Assembly: GCA_900549625.1 (NCBI GenBank)
Contig: URPE01000023.1
Location: 1-19,219 of the forward strand
Length of the DNA stretch: 19,219 nucleotides
Direction: 5' to 3'
Origin: an uncultured Mycoplasmatota bacterium
Lineage (GTDB): Bacteria > Bacillota_I > Bacilli_A > RF39 > UBA660
Shown: one piece after another, positions 1 through 6,543 of the stretch
How positions within the stretch are numbered: the first letter of the stretch is position 1
How the letters are laid out: the number at the start of each line of letters is the position of its first letter
The notes under the pieces: generated by a model
Told to the model about the DNA's origin: nothing
The model's input: the letters and a program-made list of their open reading frames with translations, nothing else
The model's database searches: none
Program-made: the position numbers and the translations under genes

Positions 1-46
1 AACCTATAAAGTATGTCTCTTTTTTTTAGAGTCCACTTTATAGGTT
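1..46. terminator. Strong hairpin downstream of ftsK, probable terminator
   Basis: The arms at 1-12 and 35-46 are perfectly complementary (12 bp), with a second short stem (17-20 with 28-31) and a T-rich loop of seven. It lies about 15 bases after the ftsK stop, where a terminator is expected. The T-tract that a minus-strand terminator needs would lie outside the window, so this is not confirmed. The two arms are also similar beyond the perfect part, so a remnant of facing insertion-sequence ends is an alternative. Confidence 0.5.
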
Positions 47-60
47 ACATTTTATCTCAT

Positions 61-2334
61 CTATTCTTTATTTTCTTCATTTAATTTAACTAGAACTTCA
101 CGTGGTTTAGAACCATTTTGAGGACCAATAATGCCGCGTTCTTCTAGTAAATCAATTACTCTCGCTGCCCTATTATAACCAAATCTAAATCTTCTTTGGA
201 TTAAAGATGCACTTATCTTACCAGTTTGAACAGCAAACTCAACAATCTCATTATACATTGGTTCATCATGATCAGCATCCATTCCAGATGTTGTACTAGT
301 TTCTGCTGGTTCTTCGGTACTCGCATGCATCAGTGTTTCATCATAACTTGCTTGTTGCTCTTTACAAACATATTCAATTACTCTTCTTATTTCATCATCA
401 GAAATAAAGCAACCTTGAATTCTTATTGGGACATTTTCACCCATTGGTAAGAAAAGCATGTCACCTTTACCAAGTAATTTTTCTGCTCCTGAAGCATCAA
501 GAATTGTTCTTGAATCAATTGCACTAGCAACTGAGAAGGCTATACGAGAAGGAATATTGGTTTTAACAACCCCAGTAATAACATCTGTACTAGGTCTTTG
601 GGTTGCTACGATTAAATGAATTCCTGCTGCTCTTGCAAGTTGCGTAATACGCATGATAGAGTCTTCTACCTCTTTTCTAGCTGCAATCATTAAATCGGCC
701 ATTTCATCAACAAGAACAACTATATAAGGCATTCTTTTAGTTTGGGTATCTGGGTGACGCCTATTTTCTTCATCAATCATTTTATTATAATCATCAATTT
801 TTTTGGCCCCTTTATCGGCGAATATATGATAACGTTTATCCATTTCAGTTACTACTTTTTGTAATACTAAACTAGCTTTTTTAGGGTCTGTTACAACTGG
901 ACATAATAAATGTGGTACCCCATTATAATTAGATAACTCTACTTGTTTTGGATCAACAAGTACTAATTTTACTTCATCTGGTCTATAACGCATTAATAAA
1001 GACGCGATAATACTATTTGAACATACTGATTTACCAGAACCAGTAGACCCTGCTATAAGTAAATGAGGCATCTTTGTTAAATCAGTAAATCTTGGTACAC
1101 CCATAATATCTTTACCAAGAGCTACTTGTAAACCACCTGTTTTATTAACCATTTCTTTACTATTTAAAATTTCTTTTATTTTAACGGCCGCAATGGCTTG
1201 ATTAGGTATTTCAATACCAATTGTACTTTTACCAGGAATAGGTGCTTCAATTCTTACGTCTTTGGCTGCAAGAGCAAGAGCAATCTCTTTATTAATTGAA
1301 CTAATTCGACTAACTTTAGTACCACTTGGTACTACTAATTCAAACTGAGTAACAGTAGGACCCATATGAATATCAACAACCTTACCTTCAATTTGAAAAT
1401 CTTTTAATACTCTCTCTAAGTTTTGTTTATTATTAAGTAAAAATTGATTAGAGTTTGTTTTCTTTGGTTTTAATGGGTCATCTAAAATACTCATTGGAGG
1501 TAATTTATAATTTGAATTTTCTGTTATAGAAGGCGATGCCACTACAGGTATATGTGTTTCTTTTGGTGGTTCTTCTTGTTTTGGTTTTTCATACTGTCTT
1601 AATTCTTCCATACTATTTAATATTACTTGTTTTTGTTGGGACTCTTCTACACCTTCACGTAAACGTTTTTCTAGTTCACTACCTCTTTTATCTATTTCAC
1701 TTGTTTGATCATCTTCATTGTCTTCTTTTACTTTTTGCTTTAATCCTTTAAATTTATTTATTATATCATTTAATAAATTAGATAAATTAACATTAAATAA
1801 TAGTACTATACCAAATAAACCTACAAAAGAAAGAACAATATATGTCCCATTAACCCCAAACAAACTAGCAATTGCAAAAGAGAAAGAAGCCCCTATAATA
1901 CCACCACCAATAACAATTGAGGCTTGTCCTGAACTTTGTAAGGCATTATTTGCCCCAATACTTGCAACCCTACTCATATAATTATTTAGTGTTGCTTCAA
2001 ATATCTTACTAGGACTTTCTACACTCGTTACAAATGTTAAATGACTAAGAACTAATATAACTATTATTACTAAATATAAGCCAATATACCTAGCACTAAA
2101 AAAGTTAGGCAATTTTCTTTTAATTAACATATAAAAGCCAATAACTAAAACAAATATTAAAATGACTGGCCACCATTCTCCTAAAAGAAACATTGCAAAC
2201 TTTTTAAGTAAGGCTCCCACTGGTCCAAAGCCGAAACCTATAAGACCCACAAGGATTAAAATTAACCCTGTAAGTTCTACACTATAACCATTATTATTTT
2301 TATTTTCACTTGTCGTTTTCTTTTTCTTTGCCAT
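61..2334 (-). CDS. ftsK: DNA translocase FtsK/SpoIIIE
   Basis: This is a hexameric ATP-driven DNA pump of the division septum. It moves chromosome ends out of the closing septum and, in spore formers, into the forespore. The 757 residues fit the family. About five hydrophobic segments anchor the N-terminus (roughly 19-41, 53-71, 82-103, 138-158, 162-182), followed by a charged linker to about residue 290. The motor holds Walker A GSTGSGKS near residue 428 and the Walker B-like VVLVDEMADL near 540. The last 65 residues (from about 693) form the winged-helix gamma domain that reads the polar DNA guide sequences. The ATG is preceded by GGTGA at good spacing. The nearby spoVA genes favour a SpoIIIE role in sporulation, but sequence alone does not separate the two names. 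Confidence 0.95.
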   Translation of the reverse strand: MAKKKKTTSENKNNNGYSVELTGLILILVGLIGFGFGPVGALLKKFAMFLLGEWWPVILIFVLVIGFYMLIKRKLPNFFSARYIGLYLVIIVILVLSHLTFVTSVESPSKIFEATLNNYMSRVASIGANNALQSSGQASIVIGGGIIGASFSFAIASLFGVNGTYIVLSFVGLFGIVLLFNVNLSNLLNDIINKFKGLKQKVKEDNEDDQTSEIDKRGSELEKRLREGVEESQQKQVILNSMEELRQYEKPKQEEPPKETHIPVVASPSITENSNYKLPPMSILDDPLKPKKTNSNQFLLNNKQNLERVLKDFQIEGKVVDIHMGPTVTQFELVVPSGTKVSRISSINKEIALALAAKDVRIEAPIPGKSTIGIEIPNQAIAAVKIKEILNSKEMVNKTGGLQVALGKDIMGVPRFTDLTKMPHLLIAGSTGSGKSVCSNSIIASLLMRYRPDEVKLVLVDPKQVELSNYNGVPHLLCPVVTDPKKASLVLQKVVTEMDKRYHIFADKGAKKIDDYNKMIDEENRRHPDTQTKRMPYIVVLVDEMADLMIAARKEVEDSIMRITQLARAAGIHLIVATQRPSTDVITGVVKTNIPSRIAFSVASAIDSRTILDASGAEKLLGKGDMLFLPMGENVPIRIQGCFISDDEIRRVIEYVCKEQQASYDETLMHASTEEPAETSTTSGMDADHDEPMYNEIVEFAVQTGKISASLIQRRFRFGYNRAARVIDLLEERGIIGPQNGSKPREVLVKLNEENKE

Positions 2335-2352
2335 ATACTATTCACCAATATC

Positions 2353-2382
2353 ATTATAAATTAGAAATTAAAATAATGCAAA
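2353..2382 (-). promoter_or_regulatory. Possible promoter of ftsK
   Basis: The minus strand reads TTTGCA, 18 bases, then a perfect TATAAT about 20 bases before the ftsK ATG. The -35 match is weak and overlaps the terminator stem of the upstream gene, so only the -10 is convincing. Confidence 0.4.
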
Positions 2383-2396
2383 GTATCTTTGCATTA
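2366..2396 (-). terminator. Rho-independent terminator after the 187-residue protein gene
   Basis: A perfect 10-bp stem (2374-2383 with 2387-2396) with a 3-base loop is followed on the minus strand by TTTTAATTTC. It separates the hypothetical gene at 2425-2988 from ftsK. Confidence 0.75.
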
Positions 2397-2424
2397 CTTG
2401 ACAAATATTATTATATGCCAAAAC

Positions 2425-2988
2425 TTATTTTTGATGTGTTAATTGCTTGGTGCATCCTAAATCATTAACTGTAAGCTTTTGTAATTCATTAAATAAATTC
2501 ATAAAAATAAGATTGAATGGACGATATCTACTACCAGAATTACGAAATCTAATGCTTATCATGCCAAATTCAAAATAATTTCTATCATAACCTAAAACCC
2601 AAGGTTTAGTTTTAAACGATAATCTAATCACTTCCGATTGTTTACTTATTGTAACTTCGTTTGCAACTTCTTCTGCTAATTCATCAGATATCCATGTAAC
2701 TTCATTGTTTTTGGCATCATAAAGCTTGTTATAATTAGTAAGTTCTTCTCGGATACTTATTGCTTTTATATTTAAAAGCAACGACTCAAAAGACTTGTAA
2801 ACTTCATAATTTTCCTTAGTAATATCAAAGTTGTCGGTTATTCCCTCATAAAATGACACCCAATCATCATTTACAAATGACCAATATAAATCACCATTAC
2901 CGCCATACATTATAGTTAAATTTTTGCTACCATCGATAAGTTTTATATCATAAGTCAAATTATCGTTTTTCACTAACTTAACTTGCAT
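2425..2988 (-). CDS. Hypothetical protein, 187 residues
   Basis: I do not recognise the family. The protein starts MQVKLVKNDN and has no signal peptide or membrane segment, so it is probably cytoplasmic. Aromatic residues are frequent (GGNGDLYWSF near residues 30-39, KPWVLGYDRNYFEFG in the second half), with alternating beta-like stretches and a helical C-terminus. The open frame reaches back to 3042, but I place the start at the ATG at 2988. GGAAG lies eight bases before that ATG, and the longer frame would run back into the divergent promoter region of the plus-strand gene at 3097. It is a single gene, closed by a clear terminator. Function is unknown. Confidence 0.75.
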   Translation of the reverse strand: MQVKLVKNDNLTYDIKLIDGSKNLTIMYGGNGDLYWSFVNDDWVSFYEGITDNFDITKENYEVYKSFESLLLNIKAISIREELTNYNKLYDAKNNEVTWISDELAEEVANEVTISKQSEVIRLSFKTKPWVLGYDRNYFEFGMISIRFRNSGSRYRPFNLIFMNLFNELQKLTVNDLGCTKQLTHQK

Positions 2989-3049
2989 ATGTATCACTTC
3001 CAATTCATAAAGATACCTTACCATATATTTATATGAAAACACAAGAATT

Positions 3050-3078
3050 TTGGAAATAAAGCAAAATCATGCTATAAT
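3050..3078 (+). promoter_or_regulatory. Sigma-A promoter of the YigZ-like gene
   Basis: TTGGAA (3050-3055), a 17-base spacer and TATAAT (3073-3078) with an extended -10 TGC just before it. AAGGAGG at 3085-3091 is the ribosome-binding site of the gene at 3097. Confidence 0.85.
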
Positions 3079-3096
3079 TTTTTTAAGGAGGCAGTT

Positions 3097-3450
3097 ATGC
3101 TATTAAATACATACGAGTTAGAAATTAAAAAATCAAAGTTTATTGCTTATTACTATGAAGTAAAAACTAAAGAAGAAGTTTTAGATTTATGGGCTGCATT
3201 AAAAAAAGAACATAAAAAAGCTAAACATATTCCCTATGCTTATATTCTTAATAATACAGCTGGCAAAAGCGATGATAAAGAGCCAAGTGGAACAAGTGCC
3301 GCACCCATATATAATATATTAGAAAGAAATAGTTTGACAAATAAAGTTATTTTTATAGTTCGTTATTTTGGCGGTACTAAATTAGGAGCTGGTGGTTTAA
3401 TTAGAGCTTATAGTACTTGTGCTAGTAAAGTAATTATACCAAGGCAATAA
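3097..3450 (+). CDS. YigZ/IMPACT family protein, N-terminal domain only
   Basis: The 117 residues match the N-terminal domain of the YigZ/IMPACT (UPF0029) family. Seen are the opening SKFIAYYYEV (13-22), the core KSDDKEPSGTSAAP (57-70) and the signature RYFGGTKLGAGGLIRAY (89-105). The fold is ribosomal protein S5 domain 2-like, and family members are linked to translation or nucleic-acid binding; the bacterial function is not firmly known. Typical bacterial YigZ proteins are about 200 residues with a second ferredoxin-like domain (DUF1949). Here the frame stops right at the end of domain one, and the next 90 bases hold no continuation in another frame. It is therefore a true one-domain form or an old truncation. 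It has its own strong promoter and ribosome-binding site, and no hairpin follows it. Confidence 0.85.
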   Translation: MLLNTYELEIKKSKFIAYYYEVKTKEEVLDLWAALKKEHKKAKHIPYAYILNNTAGKSDDKEPSGTSAAPIYNILERNSLTNKVIFIVRYFGGTKLGAGGLIRAYSTCASKVIIPRQ

Positions 3451-3477
3451 TTTTTTTATAAATAAGACAGATAATAT

Positions 3478-3506
3478 TTGACTTTAAAGTAATATTTTGT
3501 TAAAAT
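3478..3506 (+). promoter_or_regulatory. Sigma-A promoter of the bL28-like gene
   Basis: TTGACT (3478-3483), a 17-base spacer, then TAAAAT (3501-3506) with an extended -10 TGT. It overlaps the first codons of the longest open frame (3497) and so shows that translation begins downstream, at 3542. Confidence 0.85.
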
Positions 3507-3541
3507 CTTTAAAGAAAAAGGAAAACGTGGAGGTGAAAACA

Positions 3542-3700
3542 ATGGCTAAAAAAGTATCAACGAAAAAACCTTTAAGTGTTAATTCAAGAAGTAAAGCATG
3601 TAATGCTACAAAAAGAGTTCAAAAACCTAATTTACAAAAGAAAACAATTAATGGAGAAAAAGTAATCATTAGTGCTCGTGAAGCAAAAAAATTAAGTTAA
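3542..3700 (+). CDS. rpmB: Ribosomal protein bL28 (short form)
   Basis: This small basic protein of 52 residues matches the core of large-subunit protein bL28. RSKACNATKRVQKPNLQKK (16-34) corresponds to the family's R/S-H-A-x-N-x-(T/S)-K-R...NLQK motif, and GEKVIISAREAKKL (38-51) to the C-terminal V-S-A-R-x-L-(R/K) motif. The N-terminal part is shortened: the family's C-x-x-(T/S)-G-K start is absent, and there is a Lys where the family usually has His after the Ser. Typical Gram-positive bL28 has about 62 residues. GGAGGTG at 3529-3535 sets the ATG at 3542. The gene is single, with its own promoter and a strong terminator, as is usual for rpmB. It is easily missed or called hypothetical because of its size. 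Confidence 0.8.
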   Translation: MAKKVSTKKPLSVNSRSKACNATKRVQKPNLQKKTINGEKVIISAREAKKLS

Positions 3701-3730
3701 AAAAATCCTTTATTTAAGGATGTTTTTTTT
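3699..3730. terminator. Bidirectional terminator between rpmB and the scpAB operon
   Basis: The stem ATCCTT/AAGGAT (3705-3710 with 3716-3721) is flanked by an A run on the left and a run of eight T on the right, so it can stop transcription from both sides. It overlaps the last codons of the minus-strand gene ending at 3710. Confidence 0.85.
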
Positions 3731-4219
3731 AGCCTTTATAGTTTCTTCTAAAGAAAAGTTTTCTTTAAATTCTAAAAAGCTATTTAAATAATTATTTAAA
3801 ATATAATCATCTATTGGTGTAAGACCATTTATTAATAAGTTATTTAATATTTCTTTGGCTATTAATTCACTTGGCCACTTATCAAAACCAATTAAAGTTT
3901 TATTATCGCTTTTAGTAAATTGTGTGAAGCTTGGATCGACCAAATATCTTTTTAAACCATCTTGATAGAAAGAAACTATTAAAGATACATGATCTACTCC
4001 TATTAACTCATTTAAATCAAGAACATTTATCGTCATACCAGGGTATGCTTTTAAGTCATCCATAATATTATTTGCTAAAACTTTACAAAGACCTTCTAAA
4101 GAACTATTATTTAGTGTTAGTTCTTTTTTATTTTTTAATACTATTTCTTTTAATACTTCTTCATAATTATTTTTTCTAATATTTAAAATGTTAGTATAAA
4201 AAGAATCCAAATTACTCAT
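3710..4219 (-). CDS. Putative papain-fold protein with Cys-His-Asp triad
   Basis: I do not recognise a named family. The pattern is that of a transglutaminase/papain-like fold (also used by arylamine N-acetyltransferases and bacterial cysteine proteases). Cys45 lies at the start of a helix (EGLCKVLAN), His77 begins a strand (VDHVSLIVSF) and Asp95 sits in RYLVDPSFTQF, which looks like the family's 'YLVDPT(F/Y)xQF' box. The 169 residues are short for an enzyme of this type, and there is no signal peptide. The gene overlaps the end of scpB by eight bases and is the last gene of the lepB-scpA-scpB run, so it is co-expressed with chromosome segregation genes. The assignment is by eye; a loss of activity or a structural role cannot be excluded. 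Confidence 0.7.
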   Translation of the reverse strand: MSNLDSFYTNILNIRKNNYEEVLKEIVLKNKKELTLNNSSLEGLCKVLANNIMDDLKAYPGMTINVLDLNELIGVDHVSLIVSFYQDGLKRYLVDPSFTQFTKSDNKTLIGFDKWPSELIAKEILNNLLINGLTPIDDYILNNYLNSFLEFKENFSLEETIKAKKNILK

Positions 4220-4784
4220 TTACTACCCCATCTTCTTTATAAATTGATGTAAATAGTTCTGTCTCATCACTCCTAGGTTCTAATTCTTCTAGTGGTGGCA
4301 AATCCTCTAGTGTAGCAAGGCCAAAATAATCTAAAAATTCATGGGTAGTTGCATATAGATTTGGTCTACCTGGCATAGTACTTTTACCGGCTTCTTTTAA
4401 TAAGCCTTTAGCAAGTAGTTTTCTTAAAGTGTAATCAGATGATACACCCCTTAATTCATCTATTTCAATTCTTGTAATAGGCTCATTATAAGCAACTATG
4501 GCTAAAACTTCTAAAGCCGCGGGACTAAGAGTATTATTATCTTTAGTAGTAACTAGTTTTTGATAATATGGCTTATGTTCTTCTTTGGTTGTTAATTTAA
4601 ACGCATTACCTAAAAATCTAATTCTAAGGCCTCTTTTATCACTCTCATAACTCTGTTTTAATTCAAATAATAACTTTTTGGCCTCTTCCATATCTAACTC
4701 TAGGATATCACAAATGTTATCTAAAGTTATTCCTTCATCACCAACAACAAATAAAAGGCCTTCTAAGGCTCCTAATAAATTCAT
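4212..4784 (-). CDS. scpB: Segregation and condensation protein ScpB
   Basis: ScpB forms a dimer of tandem winged-helix domains that binds ScpA and with it bridges the SMC heads, compacting and segregating the chromosome. The 190 residues match the family. Typical features are the opening LLGALEGLLFVVGDEGITLD, the middle LSPAALEVLAIVAYNEPITRIEIDELRGV (about 87-115), and the second winged helix with GRPNLYATTHEFLDYFGL (about 139-156). The ATG overlaps the scpA stop as ATGA and is preceded by GGAGG inside scpA, which indicates translational coupling. The following gene overlaps its 3' end by eight bases. Confidence 0.97.
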   Translation of the reverse strand: MNLLGALEGLLFVVGDEGITLDNICDILELDMEEAKKLLFELKQSYESDKRGLRIRFLGNAFKLTTKEEHKPYYQKLVTTKDNNTLSPAALEVLAIVAYNEPITRIEIDELRGVSSDYTLRKLLAKGLLKEAGKSTMPGRPNLYATTHEFLDYFGLATLEDLPPLEELEPRSDETELFTSIYKEDGVVNE

Positions 4785-5509
4785 ATTCGTTCCTCCACAT
4801 AAATATCATCATTTAAACTTTTTTGCTCTAATACCAGTTCATGATTTTTACACATTTCTAATATAGCTAGGAATGTCGCGATAATATATTTTTTAGTTTT
4901 ATATTCAAAGAGATTTATAAAATTTACTCTTTTTTGTTTTCGTAAAATGTTTCTTATATAATCAGCTCTTTCTTTAACACTTACTTCTTTATTAGTTATT
5001 TTGGTTTCAATAGGTTCTTTGTAGTGTAGTCTTTGTAAAACACTAGTTAAAGCATTAAATAAATCAGTAGAACTAAGGCCCGTCTCATTAAATAGTTCTT
5101 CTTCACTAGCATAATCTTTAAGGCTTTCTGGTAACTTAGTATATATCTCTTTTCTTTTTTCTTCTAATCCTCTTAAATCTTCTGTAACATTTTTAATTCG
5201 TTCATACTCAATAATTCTATTTTTTAAATCTTCTTCACTAGTAATATCATATTCATCTTGTACTTCATCATTTTCAAGTGTTTTACCAATTAACATTTTA
5301 CTTTTTAAATGAAGAAGGCTTGAAGCCATTAAAAGAAAATCTGAACCAACATCTATATTTAAGTCTTGTAAATTTCTTATTGTATTTAAATAACTCTCAA
5401 TTATCTTAGTCATTTCAATTTCATATATATCAAGTTTGGTTTCTTTAACTAAATGTAAAAGTAAGTCCATTGGTCCATCAAAATTATCTAAGTGAATATT
5501 ATACTGCAT
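4781..5509 (-). CDS. scpA: Segregation and condensation protein ScpA
   Basis: This is the kleisin subunit of the SMC-ScpAB condensin. The N-terminus contacts the SMC neck, the middle binds the ScpB dimer and the C-terminal winged helix caps an SMC head. The start YNIHLDNFDGPMDLLLHLVK is the classic ScpA N-terminus, followed by IYEIEMTKIIESYL and the helical stretch with FLLMASSLLHLKSKMLI. The C-terminal domain includes FLAILEMCKNHELVLEQ (about 214-230). The length of 242 is normal. It begins 19 bases after the lepB stop with only a weak ribosome-binding site, and it ends in a 4-base overlap with scpB. Confidence 0.97.
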   Translation of the reverse strand: MQYNIHLDNFDGPMDLLLHLVKETKLDIYEIEMTKIIESYLNTIRNLQDLNIDVGSDFLLMASSLLHLKSKMLIGKTLENDEVQDEYDITSEEDLKNRIIEYERIKNVTEDLRGLEEKRKEIYTKLPESLKDYASEEELFNETGLSSTDLFNALTSVLQRLHYKEPIETKITNKEVSVKERADYIRNILRKQKRVNFINLFEYKTKKYIIATFLAILEMCKNHELVLEQKSLNDDIYVEERI

Positions 5510-5528
5510 TTAATCACATTCTTTCATT

Positions 5529-6017
5529 TTAAACTTTACCAAATTTTTTAAATGGCCAAATAATAAAGTCAGTTTTACCATCAATATGTTTTTTATTTAT
5601 TGGGCCAAAGATTCTGCTATCTAGTGAGACACCTCGGTTATCACCAAGCAAGAAATATTCATCACTTCCTAGTGTTATAGCTTTAAAATCATTTGTCTTA
5701 CCATAAGCATAAGAATCCTCTATTTTTTTGTCATTAATATAAATAATGCCATCTTCACAAGAAATGGTTTCCCCTGGTAGACCGTAGACTCTTTTAATTA
5801 AAGTATCAGTTTTTCTTCCATTTTCTATTAAGTCAGCTATGACTATATCATATCTTTGTATATCTTTGGTACGCCATAAAATCATTATTTCACTGCCATT
5901 TAGGGTATCATACATACTTTCTCCATTAACCTTAATTGGTGTAACAATAAATGTTCTTATAAGTATTACAACCATTAATATAATTATATAGGGCATTGCT
6001 TCTTTTAAATATTTCAT
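5529..6017 (-). CDS. lepB: Signal peptidase I
   Basis: This membrane-bound serine protease removes signal peptides from exported proteins. Counting from the ATG at 6017 (162 residues), one membrane anchor (about 8-24) leads to the external catalytic domain. Box B VNGESMYDTL holds the nucleophile Ser34, LIKRVYGLPGE holds the general base Lys75, and GDNRGVSLDSRIFGP is the family's box E. The open frame extends to a GTG at 6050. I prefer the ATG at 6017 because GGTG lies six bases before it, whereas the upstream starts have no ribosome-binding site. A candidate -10 TAAAAT (6034-6039) also lies inside the longer frame. It is the first gene of the lepB-scpA-scpB run. The protein is short but complete, like Gram-positive Sip proteins. 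Confidence 0.93.
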   Translation of the reverse strand: MKYLKEAMPYIIILMVVILIRTFIVTPIKVNGESMYDTLNGSEIMILWRTKDIQRYDIVIADLIENGRKTDTLIKRVYGLPGETISCEDGIIYINDKKIEDSYAYGKTNDFKAITLGSDEYFLLGDNRGVSLDSRIFGPINKKHIDGKTDFIIWPFKKFGKV

Positions 6018-6033
6018 TTTCTTCACCATAAAC

Positions 6034-6060
6034 ATTTTACTATAAAACACAAAAAAAACA
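6034..6060 (-). promoter_or_regulatory. Possible promoter of the lepB-scpAB operon
   Basis: After the rplS terminator the minus strand reads TTGTTT, 16 bases, then TAAAAT at 6034-6039. The -35 overlaps the terminator T-tract and is a weak match. It would give a very short leader that still contains the lepB ribosome-binding site. Confidence 0.35.
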
Positions 6061-6077
6061 AAGTATTTCTACCTTGT
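6050..6077 (-). terminator. Rho-independent terminator after rplS
   Basis: An 8-bp stem (6070-6077 with 6058-6065, one G-U pair) with a 4-base loop is followed on the minus strand by a run of eight T. It follows the rplS stop directly and may reduce read-through into lepB. Confidence 0.8.
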
Positions 6078-6419
6078 TTAGTTTCTTTCTTTAACTTTGT
6101 ATTCTTTACGCATTCCTTTAATAAAGTTAAGTTTAGCACGACGTACCATACCTTTTCTTACAACGGTAATTTTATCAATTGTAGGAGCATTAACTGGGAA
6201 TACACGAACAACACCAATACCGCCAGATTTTTTACGAACAGTAAATGTTTCAGATATAGAACCACCTTTTTTAGCAATTACTAGTCCTTCAAAAGCTTGG
6301 ATACGTTCTTTCTTTCCTTCTTTTACCCATACATCAACACGTACTGTATCACCTACACGGAATTCAGGAATGTCTTTACGAATATGTTTTTCATTAATTT
6401 TGTCAACTAAATTAGCCAT
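6078..6419 (-). CDS. rplS: Ribosomal protein bL19
   Basis: bL19 is a large-subunit protein at the interface with the small subunit. The 113 residues match over the full length: DIPEFRVGDTVRVDVWVKEG (about 16-35), KERIQAFEGLVIAKKGGSI, ETFTVRKKSGGIGVVRVFPVNAPTIDKI and the basic end RRAKLNFIKGMRKEYKVKER. The frame has an ATG two codons earlier (6425). I chose the ATG at 6419 because the ribosome-binding site AAAGGA stands eight bases before it and too close to the other. The gene has its own promoter, leader and terminator. Confidence 0.98.
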   Translation of the reverse strand: MANLVDKINEKHIRKDIPEFRVGDTVRVDVWVKEGKKERIQAFEGLVIAKKGGSISETFTVRKKSGGIGVVRVFPVNAPTIDKITVVRKGMVRRAKLNFIKGMRKEYKVKERN

Positions 6420-6420
6420 A

Positions 6421-6504
6421 ATCATTTTCCTTTCTATAAATATTACATATCATCATAACTTTTGCCAGCGGATAATACATCACTTTTCCTTGAAAAGCAA
6501 AAGT
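6421..6504 (-). ncRNA. Structured 5' leader of rplS, possible L19 leader
   Basis: Between promoter and start the minus strand can form a closing stem, ACTTTTGC (6497-6504) with GCAAAAGT (6458-6465). Inside it is a perfect 6-bp hairpin CTTTTC/GAAAAG with a 3-base loop. An L19 leader that binds bL19 for autoregulation is known from low-GC Gram-positives (Rfam L19_leader). The position fits, but I cannot run the covariance model. With the -10 at 6505-6510, transcription should start near 6498 and would leave out most of one arm of the closing stem, so the outer stem is doubtful. Confidence 0.45.
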
Positions 6505-6533
6505 ATTATAACATGGGTAACTAAAAAGTTCAA
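6505..6533 (-). promoter_or_regulatory. Sigma-A promoter of rplS
   Basis: On the minus strand TTGAAC (6528-6533), a 17-base spacer and TATAAT (6505-6510) with an extended -10 TGT. It starts 10 bases after the end of the upstream gene. Confidence 0.85.
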
Positions 6534-6543
6534 TAGCATTTAA

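Noticed and set aside
226..1981. Plus-strand frames opposite ftsK
   Set aside because: They are antisense shadows of a well-conserved gene, without ribosome-binding sites or family resemblance.
2398..2403. TTGACA on the plus strand as a possible promoter
   Set aside because: No -10 box at suitable spacing and no plus-strand gene follows.
5529..6050. Longer lepB start at the GTG 6050
   Set aside because: No ribosome-binding site, and a candidate -10 box lies within the extra codons. The ATG at 6017 has GGTG at good spacing.
6097..6543. 148-codon plus-strand frame opposite rplS and its leader
   Set aside because: It covers the reverse of a clear ribosomal protein gene, its leader and promoter. 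It is a by-product of base composition.
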